Below are positions 1 through 7,854 of a stretch of 12,333 nt of DNA, in pieces. Positions within the stretch are counted from its first letter, which is position 1, and every line of letters starts with the position of its first letter. Under the pieces are notes generated by a model, which saw only the letters and a program-made list of their open reading frames with translations, made no database searches and was not told where the DNA came from. Source of the DNA: Methylomonas sp. (GTDB lineage Bacteria > Pseudomonadota > Gammaproteobacteria > Methylococcales > Methylomonadaceae); assembly GCA_026989715.1 (NCBI GenBank), contig JALSIU010000275.1:1-12333 (forward strand), written 5' to 3'. The position numbers and the translations under genes are program-made.

Positions 1-58
1 ATCTCTATAGTATTATTTACCTTAGAGAGCCCACTGGCATTTAGTGGACATCGCTACC

Positions 59-676
59 TTATAGCATAAAATGAAAATTTCCTGCGCCACATGATTGATT
101 TAAGGTAGCCACTATTTTATTAGCCTCAGCGGCTGATTCATTAGGACCTTTAATATAATGTGGCATTTTATCTTTGCCATAGCGATACCGAGTCCAGCAA
201 CGACCTAGTTTTTCTTCGCCAAAAATGGTTTTAACACTTTGGTAGTGCTTGTGGGGATGAAAGCCTAACTGTTTGGCGTAATCTGCGGCACCTTCTATCA
301 ATTTTTTGGCACAGGCAGGTTTTATTTTAGAGAACGCATAATCACCATGTGATTTAACGATACCGGGTTTAAACACATTTTCGTATTCCGGAACAGGCAG
401 CGTTTTGAACAGCACGTTCTTAATCCCTAAGCAATATACATCAATAATAAAGGAGCAGACGGCGACTTCCCCTTGAGGGGACATTCTGGTAATCAGAATG
501 TTGCCAATACCTGCTTCAAATAAATTATTAGGAATCAAGCACTCATAAAAAGGAAATTCAAGGTATGCGGCTATTTTATCTTGTAGTTGTTGCGATGTGT
601 CGGCCTTAGTGCGTGTCTTTTGTTTGAGTTTTTTCTGTTTTGCTTTTTTTTGTTTTTGTTGTTCTGTTAAAGCCAT
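59..676 (-). CDS. Conserved-type protein of unknown function, Lys-rich N-terminus
   Basis: This encodes a 205-residue protein that I cannot assign to a named family with a function. Residues 8-24 are almost entirely Lys, Gln and Arg, a flexible basic tail that could bind nucleic acid or ribosomes (inference). The rest looks like one globular domain. It has a central hydrophobic segment with the motif VDVYCLGIKN at about 79-88 (read here as IDVYCLGIKN), which I recall from uncharacterised bacterial proteins. It also has a His-rich stretch GFHPHKHY at 138-145 and an aromatic/basic patch WTRYRYGK at 161-168. There is no signal peptide or membrane helix, so it is probably cytoplasmic. The ATG is at 676-674 with only a weak upstream GGA. 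It is transcribed away from the glutamate dehydrogenase gene, so the two share a control region of about 120 bases. The reading frame is intact and shows no sign of decay. Confidence 0.8.
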   Translation of the reverse strand: MALTEQQKQKKAKQKKLKQKTRTKADTSQQLQDKIAAYLEFPFYECLIPNNLFEAGIGNILITRMSPQGEVAVCSFIIDVYCLGIKNVLFKTLPVPEYENVFKPGIVKSHGDYAFSKIKPACAKKLIEGAADYAKQLGFHPHKHYQSVKTIFGEEKLGRCWTRYRYGKDKMPHYIKGPNESAAEANKIVATLNQSCGAGNFHFML

Positions 677-785
677 CTTAAATATGTCCGTAAGCGATAA
701 AAATTGAGCTCAGTTGAAATGTGTTTATTTTGAAACTAATAGCACCTTGGTAGTTTACAATACAGGGTATCTAAATGTAAGTGAC

Positions 786-790
786 AGAGG
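786..790 (+). promoter_or_regulatory. Ribosome binding site that decides the start of the dehydrogenase
   Basis: AGAGG lies 7 bases before the ATG at 798 and 4 bases before the ATG at 795. It supports 798 (or 795) over the in-frame TTG at 714, which has no Shine-Dalgarno sequence in front of it. No clean promoter is visible in the divergent gap. TTGGTA (747-752) with TATCTA (768-773) has only a 15-base spacer, and TTGAAA (730-735) with TACAAT (756-761) has 20 bases. Confidence 0.6.
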
Positions 791-797
791 CAAGATG

Positions 798-3700
798 ATG
801 GAAAATAGAGAGATTGAAACGATATTAGCGACATTAGAGCAATATATTACGCAAAAAATACAGGATGATAGTGTTGAGCAGTTAATTCTCTTTACACGGC
901 GGTATTATGCTTTTGCCACAGCGGAAGAGTTAGCTGATAAGAGCTTGGAAGATTTATTTGGTGCAGTTTTATCGCATTGGAATTTCTTTTTGCATTTACC
1001 TGAATCTGCCGCAAAAATTCATATTTATAACCCTTCTCTGGAACAACATGGTTGGCAAAGTACACATACGGTTATTGAAATTGTACTGCCGGATATGCCC
1101 TTTGTTTTGCAGTCCATTACGATGGAAATTAATCGCTATGGCTTTGCTAACCAATTGGTTTTACACCCTGTTTATTGGGTGCAAAGGGATGCACAAGGTA
1201 AGTTATTAAAGGTAACGGCTGATGAGCAAACCGCTTCGTTAAGAGAGTGTGTCTTACATATAGAAATTAACCGGCAAAGTGATACCGAATTGCTGACACA
1301 ATTACAAACCGATTTACGACATGTTTTGCGTGATGTGCAGGCTGCAACTGAAGATTGGCCATTGTGTGTTGATAGCATGCAGGCGGAAGTTGATGTGTTA
1401 AAGGCGGCTGCTAGGCCGGAATTGTCCGAATCCATTGAATTTTTAGCTTGGTTGCAAGATACGCATTATGTTTTTTTAGGATACCGGGAATATCAAATTA
1501 TCGAGCAGGACGGTAAGTATGGTTTCAGTGTGGTGGCCGGTTCCGGTTTGGGTATTTTACGCGATAGTATTGCCAACATTCCGACCAATAATTTTTTGCC
1601 GATAAGTGATGATGCTTATCAAATACTGAGCAATGATAATCCGTTAATGATTACCAAGGCCACCAGTAAAGCGACTGTACACCGTCCGGTCTTTATGGAT
1701 TATATTGGTATTAAGCAATATGATGATACGGGTAAAGTCATTGGTGAAAAACGTTTTCTAGGACTTTATTCCTCATCCGCTTATTCATGTGAATTAAAAA
1801 GTATCCCTTTGGTACGCAGCAAAATGGAGGCTTTAATTCATTCTGATCTTGCTAATAGTTCGCATAGCGCACGAGCATTAATGTATGTGTTAAATTCATT
1901 GCCAAGAGATGAGCTTTTTCAGGCAGGAATTGATTCATTAATTACCTGTGCAAAAGGCGTACTGAAGTTACAAGAACGTCAGCGTGTGCGTGTCTTTGTG
2001 CGCCATGAAGTGTATGGGCATTTTGTGTCCTTATTAGTTTTTGTGCCTAGGGAACGCTATAACACAGAATCGCGCATTAAAATTCAGACTATTTTATTAG
2101 ATATTTTTCAAGGAACCGATACTGACTTCAGTGTTAATTTAACCGAGTCCATTTTGGCTAGAATTCACTTTATTATTCATAGTAAAAAGGGCTGTTGTAT
2201 TGATTATGATGTGCAAGCCATAGAGCAACGCATTATTGAGGCTTTATCTGATTGGCATGATGAATTAGCGGCAGAATTACATTATTTATATGGTGAAGCC
2301 GAAGCGAATCAATATTTACAAAATTATCGTGATGGATTTTCGGCCGCTTATAAAGAAGCGGTTTCGGCACGTACTGCATTATTGGATTTAAAGCGTTTTG
2401 AACAAATTGAGCAACAAGGTTTGTCAGTACTGGGGATTTTATACAGCCCGTTAGCGGCAACAGAAAATAAACAATTATTTTTTAAATTATATTGTTTTGG
2501 TGAACTGGCTTCTTTGTCGCGTAGCTTACCGATGCTGGAAAATATGGGGGTGAAAGTCTGTAGTGAACACCCTTATGAAATTAGAAAAAAAGGTCAAGAT
2601 AAGCCATTTTGGATTCACGATTTTGGGTTAAATTATTCCCATGTTGATACGCTGGATATTGAATCTTTAAAACCTAGATTTCAAGAAGCATTTGAACAAT
2701 GTTGGGCAGGGCGTGTTGAAAATGATGGTTTTAATGCCTTAATCATCCGTGCTGAATTAACGTGGCAAGAGGTTAATATTGTCCGTGCTTTGTATTTTTA
2801 TTTGCGACAAATAGGGATTGCGTTTAGTCAAAGCTATGTTGAAAAGACATTGGTACATAATGCTGCGGTGGTGCAGTGTCTAGTGAAATTTTTTGATGCA
2901 CGGTTTAATGGTACAGAAGAGCTGTTACTCGATACAGAGCAATATATTGTTGAGATTGAAAGCCTGATTGAACAAGTAAAGTCGTTAGATGAAGATCGTA
3001 TTTTAAGACGGTATCTTAATCTTATTTTAGCCGCTGAACGCACAAACTTTTTTAAAGAGACTGTTGATGAATTAGGGGTTCCTTATTTTTCCATCAAATT
3101 TGATTCGGCAAAAATAGATGCCATGCCATCGCCTATTCCTTATTATGAAATTTTTGTTTATTCGCCGCGTTTAGAAGGCATTCATTTACGCGGAGGAGCG
3201 GTTGCTAGAGGCGGTTTGCGTTGGTCTGATAGACGTGAAGATTTTAGAACCGAAGTGCTGGGCTTAATGAAAGCACAAATGACTAAAAATTCGGTGATTG
3301 TACCGACCGGCGCAAAAGGTGGGTTTGTTGTTAAAAAGATATACCCAAAGGCACAGATGCTAGATGAGGGCGTTGCTTGTTATCGTATATTTATCCGTGG
3401 CCTGCTGGATATTACGGATAATTATGCGGCGAATGAAATTGTCAAACCGGCACAAGTACAGTGTTATGATGCGGATGACCCTTATTTAGTGGTGGCGGCG
3501 GATAAAGGAACGGCACGATTTTCCGATTATGCGAATGCACTCGCCCAAAGTTATCATTTTTGGCTTGATGATGCGTTTGCTTCTGGTGGTTCTACCGGTT
3601 ATGACCATAAAGCTATGGGCATTACAGCGCGAGGGGCTTGGATTTCGGTACAGCATCATTTTGATAATTTAGGCATCAATATTCAAACTAAACCCTTCAC

Positions 3701-5585
3701 CGTAGTCGGTATTGGTGGTATGGCCGGTGATGTCTTTGGTAATGGCATGTTGTTATCCGATAAAATAAAATTATTGGCAGCCTTTGATCATGAATCTATC
3801 TTTCTTGATCCGAACCCGAATACGGATAGTAGTTTTCAAGAACGGCAACGCTTGTTCAAATTACAAGGCTCCGCATGGAGCGATTATGACGCAACTCTGA
3901 TTTCAACAGGAGGGGGAGTTTATGCCAGACAGGATAAAGTCATTTTTATCAGTGAAGCCGTACAAGATGTTTTAGCGATTACTGCGACGCAATTAACACC
4001 TAATGAACTTATTAGAGCCATTTTAACCGCACCGGTGGATCTTTTATGGAATGGGGGCATTGGGACTTATGTAAAAGCTGCGACTGAAGCAAATAGTGAA
4101 GTAGGCGACCGTGCGAATGATGCACTCAGGGTTGAGGGTGCACAATTACGCTGTAAAGTGGTGGGTGAGGGCGGTAACTTGGGGTTTACCCAAAAAGGTC
4201 GTATTGAATATGCTTTGCACGGTGGCAGTATTAATACCGATTCGATTGATAATTCTGCAGGGGTGGATTGTTCTGACCATGAAGTCAATATTAAAATTTT
4301 ACTCAATAGTATTGTATTGCAAGGTGATATGACGGCCAAACAGCGTGATAAATTACTGGTAAGTATGACCGATCAGGTTGCTGAGTTGGTGTTAAGGAAT
4401 AATTATCTACAAAATCATGCAATTACTATGATTCAACATGAAGCCTTGCAAGTTTGGCAAGGTATTAAGCAATTAATACTGACTTTAGAAAATAAGGCAC
4501 ATTTGGATTGTGCGTTAGAAAAATTGCCGAATGCAAAACAAATGCAAGAGCGAAAAGTTGCAGGTAAAGGGTTGAGTCGCCCTGAAATATCGGTGTTGCT
4601 CGCTTATACAAAACAACTATTAAAAACAGACTTATTAACCGAATCTGATCATATTAATTTAGAACTTTTTAAGCATGTTTTAATGGCTTATTTTCCCGAA
4701 CAATTGCAAACGATTTATCAAGCTGAAATTCAGAAGCATCGTTTAGGCAAAGAAATTGTTGCCAATCAACTGATTAATAGTTTAGTCAATCGCTTAGGCA
4801 TTGTGTTTCCGCATCGTTTTATGGCAGAGCTGAATTGCTCAGCTGCTGAATTGGTCAATACCTATCATTTGGTTTGCCGAGTGTTTGATATTGAAGTTAT
4901 TTGGAAAATGCAGAGTGAATTAGATGGCGCAGTGAGTGAAGCCGTTCTGGAAGATATTAAGCTGCGTATTCGGAAATGGGTTGAACGAGCAATGTACTGG
5001 TTTGTACGTAACGAGCATAATGTGGACATTGCTGCACATTATGTGGATGCGATTGCAATATTAGAGGATGATTTAAGTAGCTTAGTTACTCAAGCTGAAC
5101 AGGCAGAGATAGATAAACAAGTGGATGCATTGATTAATGTCGGTGTGAGTGCGGGGCTGGCTTTGAAAATTGCACAAAGTGATGCGCTTTCCGCCTGCCT
5201 TAATGCTATTAGAATACAGAAAAAAACACATTGTCCTTTACAGGAAGTGACCAAAGGCTTATTCCATCAAGCCAGTGCACTGAATTTAGATTGGTTACGG
5301 GAGCAAATTTTATTACTACCCAAGGAAACAACGTGGGAAGCCTTATCACGTCGTGCCATGATTGATGAGTATAATCAGTTGAGTTGCGTATTATTGCAAA
5401 GTGCGTTATCTGAATCAGGGCATTCTATTGTTGAAAAATTAGCCGCTTGGCAACTTAAAAATGAAGCCTCGCTAGCGCGTTATCAGGCATTAATCAAGTC
5501 AGCTGAAGCCGATGAAAGTGTTCAATTAGAAAAAATTGTGGTTATTTTAGGAACGAGTTGGAATTTAACGGTTTATGGGGGGTAG
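798..5585 (+). CDS. gdhB: NAD-dependent glutamate dehydrogenase, large (180-kDa class)
   Basis: This enzyme oxidatively deaminates L-glutamate to 2-oxoglutarate and ammonia with NAD+, normally feeding glutamate and arginine carbon into the TCA cycle in the cytoplasm. From the 798 start it is 1,595 residues, close to the roughly 1,600 residues usual for this class (Pfam Bac_GDH, as in Pseudomonas aeruginosa GdhB). The N-terminal half is the long regulatory region, which carries ACT-like domains in this family. The catalytic core shows RGGLRWSDRREDF at about 804-816 and PTGAKGGF with the substrate-binding-type Lys at about 840. It continues with the Gly-rich dinucleotide segment VVGIGGMAGDVFGNG from about 969, NGGIGTYVKA from about 1085, GEGGNLGF from about 1123 and NSAGVDCSDHE from about 1152. 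The start is set by the AGAGG at 786-790; an in-frame TTG at 714 would add 28 residues unlike the family start. The frame is uninterrupted. The gene has no metabolic partner beside it, so it is probably a single-gene unit. Confidence 0.95.
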   Translation: MENREIETILATLEQYITQKIQDDSVEQLILFTRRYYAFATAEELADKSLEDLFGAVLSHWNFFLHLPESAAKIHIYNPSLEQHGWQSTHTVIEIVLPDMPFVLQSITMEINRYGFANQLVLHPVYWVQRDAQGKLLKVTADEQTASLRECVLHIEINRQSDTELLTQLQTDLRHVLRDVQAATEDWPLCVDSMQAEVDVLKAAARPELSESIEFLAWLQDTHYVFLGYREYQIIEQDGKYGFSVVAGSGLGILRDSIANIPTNNFLPISDDAYQILSNDNPLMITKATSKATVHRPVFMDYIGIKQYDDTGKVIGEKRFLGLYSSSAYSCELKSIPLVRSKMEALIHSDLANSSHSARALMYVLNSLPRDELFQAGIDSLITCAKGVLKLQERQRVRVFVRHEVYGHFVSLLVFVPRERYNTESRIKIQTILLDIFQGTDTDFSVNLTESILARIHFIIHSKKGCCIDYDVQAIEQRIIEALSDWHDELAAELHYLYGEAEANQYLQNYRDGFSAAYKEAVSARTALLDLKRFEQIEQQGLSVLGILYSPLAATENKQLFFKLYCFGELASLSRSLPMLENMGVKVCSEHPYEIRKKGQDKPFWIHDFGLNYSHVDTLDIESLKPRFQEAFEQCWAGRVENDGFNALIIRAELTWQEVNIVRALYFYLRQIGIAFSQSYVEKTLVHNAAVVQCLVKFFDARFNGTEELLLDTEQYIVEIESLIEQVKSLDEDRILRRYLNLILAAERTNFFKETVDELGVPYFSIKFDSAKIDAMPSPIPYYEIFVYSPRLEGIHLRGGAVARGGLRWSDRREDFRTEVLGLMKAQMTKNSVIVPTGAKGGFVVKKIYPKAQMLDEGVACYRIFIRGLLDITDNYAANEIVKPAQVQCYDADDPYLVVAADKGTARFSDYANALAQSYHFWLDDAFASGGSTGYDHKAMGITARGAWISVQHHFDNLGINIQTKPFTVVGIGGMAGDVFGNGMLLSDKIKLLAAFDHESIFLDPNPNTDSSFQERQRLFKLQGSAWSDYDATLISTGGGVYARQDKVIFISEAVQDVLAITATQLTPNELIRAILTAPVDLLWNGGIGTYVKAATEANSEVGDRANDALRVEGAQLRCKVVGEGGNLGFTQKGRIEYALHGGSINTDSIDNSAGVDCSDHEVNIKILLNSIVLQGDMTAKQRDKLLVSMTDQVAELVLRNNYLQNHAITMIQHEALQVWQGIKQLILTLENKAHLDCALEKLPNAKQMQERKVAGKGLSRPEISVLLAYTKQLLKTDLLTESDHINLELFKHVLMAYFPEQLQTIYQAEIQKHRLGKEIVANQLINSLVNRLGIVFPHRFMAELNCSAAELVNTYHLVCRVFDIEVIWKMQSELDGAVSEAVLEDIKLRIRKWVERAMYWFVRNEHNVDIAAHYVDAIAILEDDLSSLVTQAEQAEIDKQVDALINVGVSAGLALKIAQSDALSACLNAIRIQKKTHCPLQEVTKGLFHQASALNLDWLREQILLLPKETTWEALSRRAMIDEYNQLSCVLLQSALSESGHSIVEKLAAWQLKNEASLARYQALIKSAEADESVQLEKIVVILGTSWNLTVYGG

Positions 5586-5595
5586 GTTACATTTT

Positions 5596-5623
5596 TTGTA
5601 TCAAAATTGCTGTACAATATAAT
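5596..5623 (+). promoter_or_regulatory. Predicted sigma70 promoter of the multicopper oxidase gene
   Basis: A -35 box TTGTAT (5596-5601) is separated by 16 bases from a perfect -10 box TATAAT (5618-5623). A second TATAAT overlaps just downstream at 5624-5629. The stretch is very AT-rich and lies in the 77-base gap after the dehydrogenase stop codon, which suggests the oxidase is transcribed on its own. No copper-responsive CueR-type palindrome is visible around it. A good ribosome binding site, AGGAAGG (5651-5657), follows 5 bases before the ATG. Confidence 0.5.
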
Positions 5624-5662
5624 TATAATAATAAATTCTAATATATAAAGAGGAAGGTAATC

Positions 5663-7543
5663 ATGAGAATATTATTCATCATGCTAAGTTTATTAAGCAT
5701 TTATCTTACCCCAGTTAGCGCACAGGCTAATTGGGAGCTAAGTCTAAATGTCGATGGACATGAGTTGAAAAAATACAATGAAGCATTGGATATACAATTA
5801 AATATTCGAGTCACAAGCAGTCCTAATGCCGATATTTATGTCGCTATAAAATCACCTGATGGACAGCTTTTTTTTCTAAAGGCGGGAAATTTATTTGCCG
5901 CACCTGAACTGCTTGCCAATGCAGCACCTTATGTTAGTAATGTAACACCTGTCGCAGAACAATCCGGCAGTGTTTTGTTGTTAGCGAATTTACCGCGTAA
6001 CCTTCCGAGTGGACTCTATCAGGTTTATGCACTGGCAACTGAAGTGGGTGCCAATGTATTTAATAGTGAAACATGGTTAAGCTCATTGGTTTACGATAGT
6101 TTTTACTTCATTAATAATGATAATAATTTGCCTATTCCTCCACAAATCACGGGGGTTGTTAATGAGCAGGGGCAAAGAGTATTTGATTTAACTTTACAAA
6201 AAGGTAAAAAAACTTTTTTACCTGATACACAAACAGATACCTTTGGTATTAATGGCGACTACCTAGGGCCTACTATTCGGCTATCTAGGGGAGACCGTGC
6301 GTTATTTAAAATAAATAACCAAGTCGGTGAAGAAACCACTATTCACTGGCATGGTTTACATATCCCTGCAAAAATGGATGGCGGCCCGCATCAAGTGATA
6401 GAACCTGGTAGCACTTGGCAGCCATTTTTTGAAATCAAACAATTAGCGGCAACACTTTGGTATCACTCTCATTTAGAAGGTAAAACAGCGGAACATGTTT
6501 ATAAAGGATTAGCTGGTTTATTTATCGTTGATGATGCAGAGAGCGACCAGTTGGCTTTACCGCGTAATTACGGTGTTGATGATATTCCAGTGGTTGTACA
6601 AGACCGGCGTATTGCAGCAAATGGCAATATGAATAGCACACTCACCAATATGGTCGATAGAGTGGGATTACGTGGTCAATATATGCTAATCAATGGTGCA
6701 TTAACCCCCACACTAGAAACTCGCGCCCAAGTGATACGCCTGCGTTTGTTAAATGGTTCTAATGCTCGTATTTATAACTTTGGCTTTGCCGATAATCGTA
6801 ATTTCTATCAAATTGCCAGTGGTGGTGGCCTATTGCAAGCACCTGTTGCCATAAATCGTTTACGATTATCTCCTGGAGAGCGTGCTGAGATTCTGCTTGA
6901 TTTACGTCAAGACAGCGGTAAATTTCTACGGTTGCAGAGTTATTCAGCTGAAATCACACCGACGACCATTGAGACCGCAAATATGCGCGACCCATTGGAT
7001 ATGCAAACCTTTGATCTTATGAGTATTCGAGTCGGTGAAGTAGGGAATAATGGCTTAGATATTCCCAGCCAACTCGTTACCATAGAGACATTACGTGCAG
7101 AAGATGCGGTATTAACTCGCCCTTTTGTCCTTAAACAAGGTATGGGGGGTAATGGTGGCATGGGAGGCGGTATGGGTAATGGCGGTGCAGGTAACATGGA
7201 GGGGATGTTTACTATTAATGATAAATCCATGGATATGCTACGTATTGATGAAACCATACGCCTAGGTGATACTGAAATATGGGCGATCAGTAACGAAGCC
7301 AATATGGCGCACCCCTTTCATATTCATGACATTCAGTTCCAGATTTTAGATCGTAATGGGCAAGCACCGAGTGCAGGTGAAGCAGGTTGGAAAGATACTG
7401 TACTGGTATTACCAAATGAAACGGTGCGGGTGATTACTCGTTTTGAAGATTTTGCTGATCCGGATTCGCCTTATATGTACCATTGTCATATTTTAGAACA
7501 TGAAGATGCAGGCATGATGGGACAATTTGTGGTGATACCTTAA
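5663..7543 (+). CDS. Secreted multicopper oxidase with N-terminal extension and Met/Gly-rich loop
   Basis: This 626-residue laccase/CueO-type oxidase would couple one-electron oxidation of a substrate to reduction of O2 to water. All four copper-ligand motifs are present: HWHG at 228-231, HSH at 268-270, HPFHIH at 550-555 and HCHILEHEDAGM at 607-618. The last gives the type 1 copper ligands Cys608, His613 and axial Met618, with His550 from the third motif. An N-terminal Sec signal peptide ends near AQA-N (about residue 22). It has no twin arginine, unlike CueO. Residues 23-150 form an extra beta-rich region ahead of the first cupredoxin domain (from about 170). A loop at 493-525 is Met- and Gly-rich, like the Met-rich copper-binding insert of CueO, so Cu(I) is a plausible substrate. 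Fe(II), Mn(II) or phenolics cannot be excluded. The start is clear: strong ribosome binding site, ATG and immediate signal peptide. It sits alone between two promoter-bearing gaps. Confidence 0.93.
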   Translation: MRILFIMLSLLSIYLTPVSAQANWELSLNVDGHELKKYNEALDIQLNIRVTSSPNADIYVAIKSPDGQLFFLKAGNLFAAPELLANAAPYVSNVTPVAEQSGSVLLLANLPRNLPSGLYQVYALATEVGANVFNSETWLSSLVYDSFYFINNDNNLPIPPQITGVVNEQGQRVFDLTLQKGKKTFLPDTQTDTFGINGDYLGPTIRLSRGDRALFKINNQVGEETTIHWHGLHIPAKMDGGPHQVIEPGSTWQPFFEIKQLAATLWYHSHLEGKTAEHVYKGLAGLFIVDDAESDQLALPRNYGVDDIPVVVQDRRIAANGNMNSTLTNMVDRVGLRGQYMLINGALTPTLETRAQVIRLRLLNGSNARIYNFGFADNRNFYQIASGGGLLQAPVAINRLRLSPGERAEILLDLRQDSGKFLRLQSYSAEITPTTIETANMRDPLDMQTFDLMSIRVGEVGNNGLDIPSQLVTIETLRAEDAVLTRPFVLKQGMGGNGGMGGGMGNGGAGNMEGMFTINDKSMDMLRIDETIRLGDTEIWAISNEANMAHPFHIHDIQFQILDRNGQAPSAGEAGWKDTVLVLPNETVRVITRFEDFADPDSPYMYHCHILEHEDAGMMGQFVVIP

Positions 7544-7593
7544 TATATAAAGTAATTATTTTATGTTAGTTTCTATTGTATCCTTTGCAGTAA

Positions 7594-7710
7594 GGGAGTG
7601 ACATCAATCCGCCCACCCACCTGCTAAAGCTGGGTGGGCATTGTAAAAATAGCCTTGTTACTTGTTCTGTCGTGAGACAAAAACTCCCGCTTGCCCTACA
7701 TCGATTTTTT
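7594..7710 (+). other. Structured non-coding segment: branched fold, possible IS200/IS605 end remnant or small RNA
   Basis: This is the main content of the 311-base gap 7544-7854, in which I see no credible gene. GCCCACCCA (7611-7619) pairs perfectly with TGGGTGGGC (7631-7639), and the loop contains GCTAAAGC, itself able to pair GC/GC. TGTC (7668-7671) pairs with GACA (7676-7679) around GTGA, a GNRA-type tetraloop. GGGAGT (7594-7599) can pair with ACTCCC (7683-7688) and would close both hairpins into a three-way junction. A T6 run follows at 7705-7710. A GC-rich hairpin with a CTAAAG apex is typical of IS200/IS605-family ends, so a relict element end is one reading and a structured RNA another. 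The first hairpin has no U-tract behind it, so it is not a simple terminator. Confidence 0.4.
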
Positions 7711-7791
7711 AATTCCGTAAATATTTCAAATAACTTGTGTACTACGTCTTTTTATAGTCTGTACTGGGCGTATTACAAATTATCTGCACAT

Positions 7792-7819
7792 TTGCCAATG
7801 ATTTGCTTATCGGTATAAT
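7792..7819 (+). promoter_or_regulatory. Near-consensus sigma70 promoter for the lipoprotein cluster
   Basis: TTGCCA (7792-7797, five of six matches to the -35 consensus) and a perfect TATAAT (7814-7819) are separated by 16 bases. The expected transcript start is near 7826, giving a leader of about 29 bases before the ATG at 7855. It is the best promoter match in the window and probably drives the gene at 7855, and possibly the whole block to 11758. Confidence 0.65.
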
Positions 7820-7854
7820 CAAAATCAGTAGATAAAAGCATGATGAGTCCCTAA

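Noticed and set aside
31..47. Inverted repeat CCACT/AGTGG downstream of the minus-strand gene
   Set aside because: Only 5 bp with a 7-base loop and no U-tract in the minus direction; too weak to call a terminator.
714..797. In-frame TTG at 714 as the start of the glutamate dehydrogenase
   Set aside because: It has no Shine-Dalgarno sequence and adds 28 residues with no family-like character, while AGAGG at 786-790 is well placed for ATG 798 (or 795).
4067..4339. Open frame on the minus strand inside the dehydrogenase gene
   Set aside because: It lies fully within a strongly supported gene, has biased composition and no ribosome binding site; it is a shadow of the coding frame.
5640..5660. 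Possible CueR-type copper operator before the oxidase gene (GGAAGGT)
   Set aside because: The matching ACCTTCC half is absent and the GGAAGGT is the ribosome binding site.
6940..7302. Minus-strand open frame with a Pro-rich stretch inside the multicopper oxidase
   Set aside because: The Pro-rich stretch is the antisense reading of the Gly codons in the Met/Gly-rich loop.
7611..7639. Hairpin read as an intrinsic terminator of the oxidase gene
   Set aside because: No run of T follows within 10 bases on the plus strand, and the minus-strand side lacks one as well; kept only as part of a structured segment.
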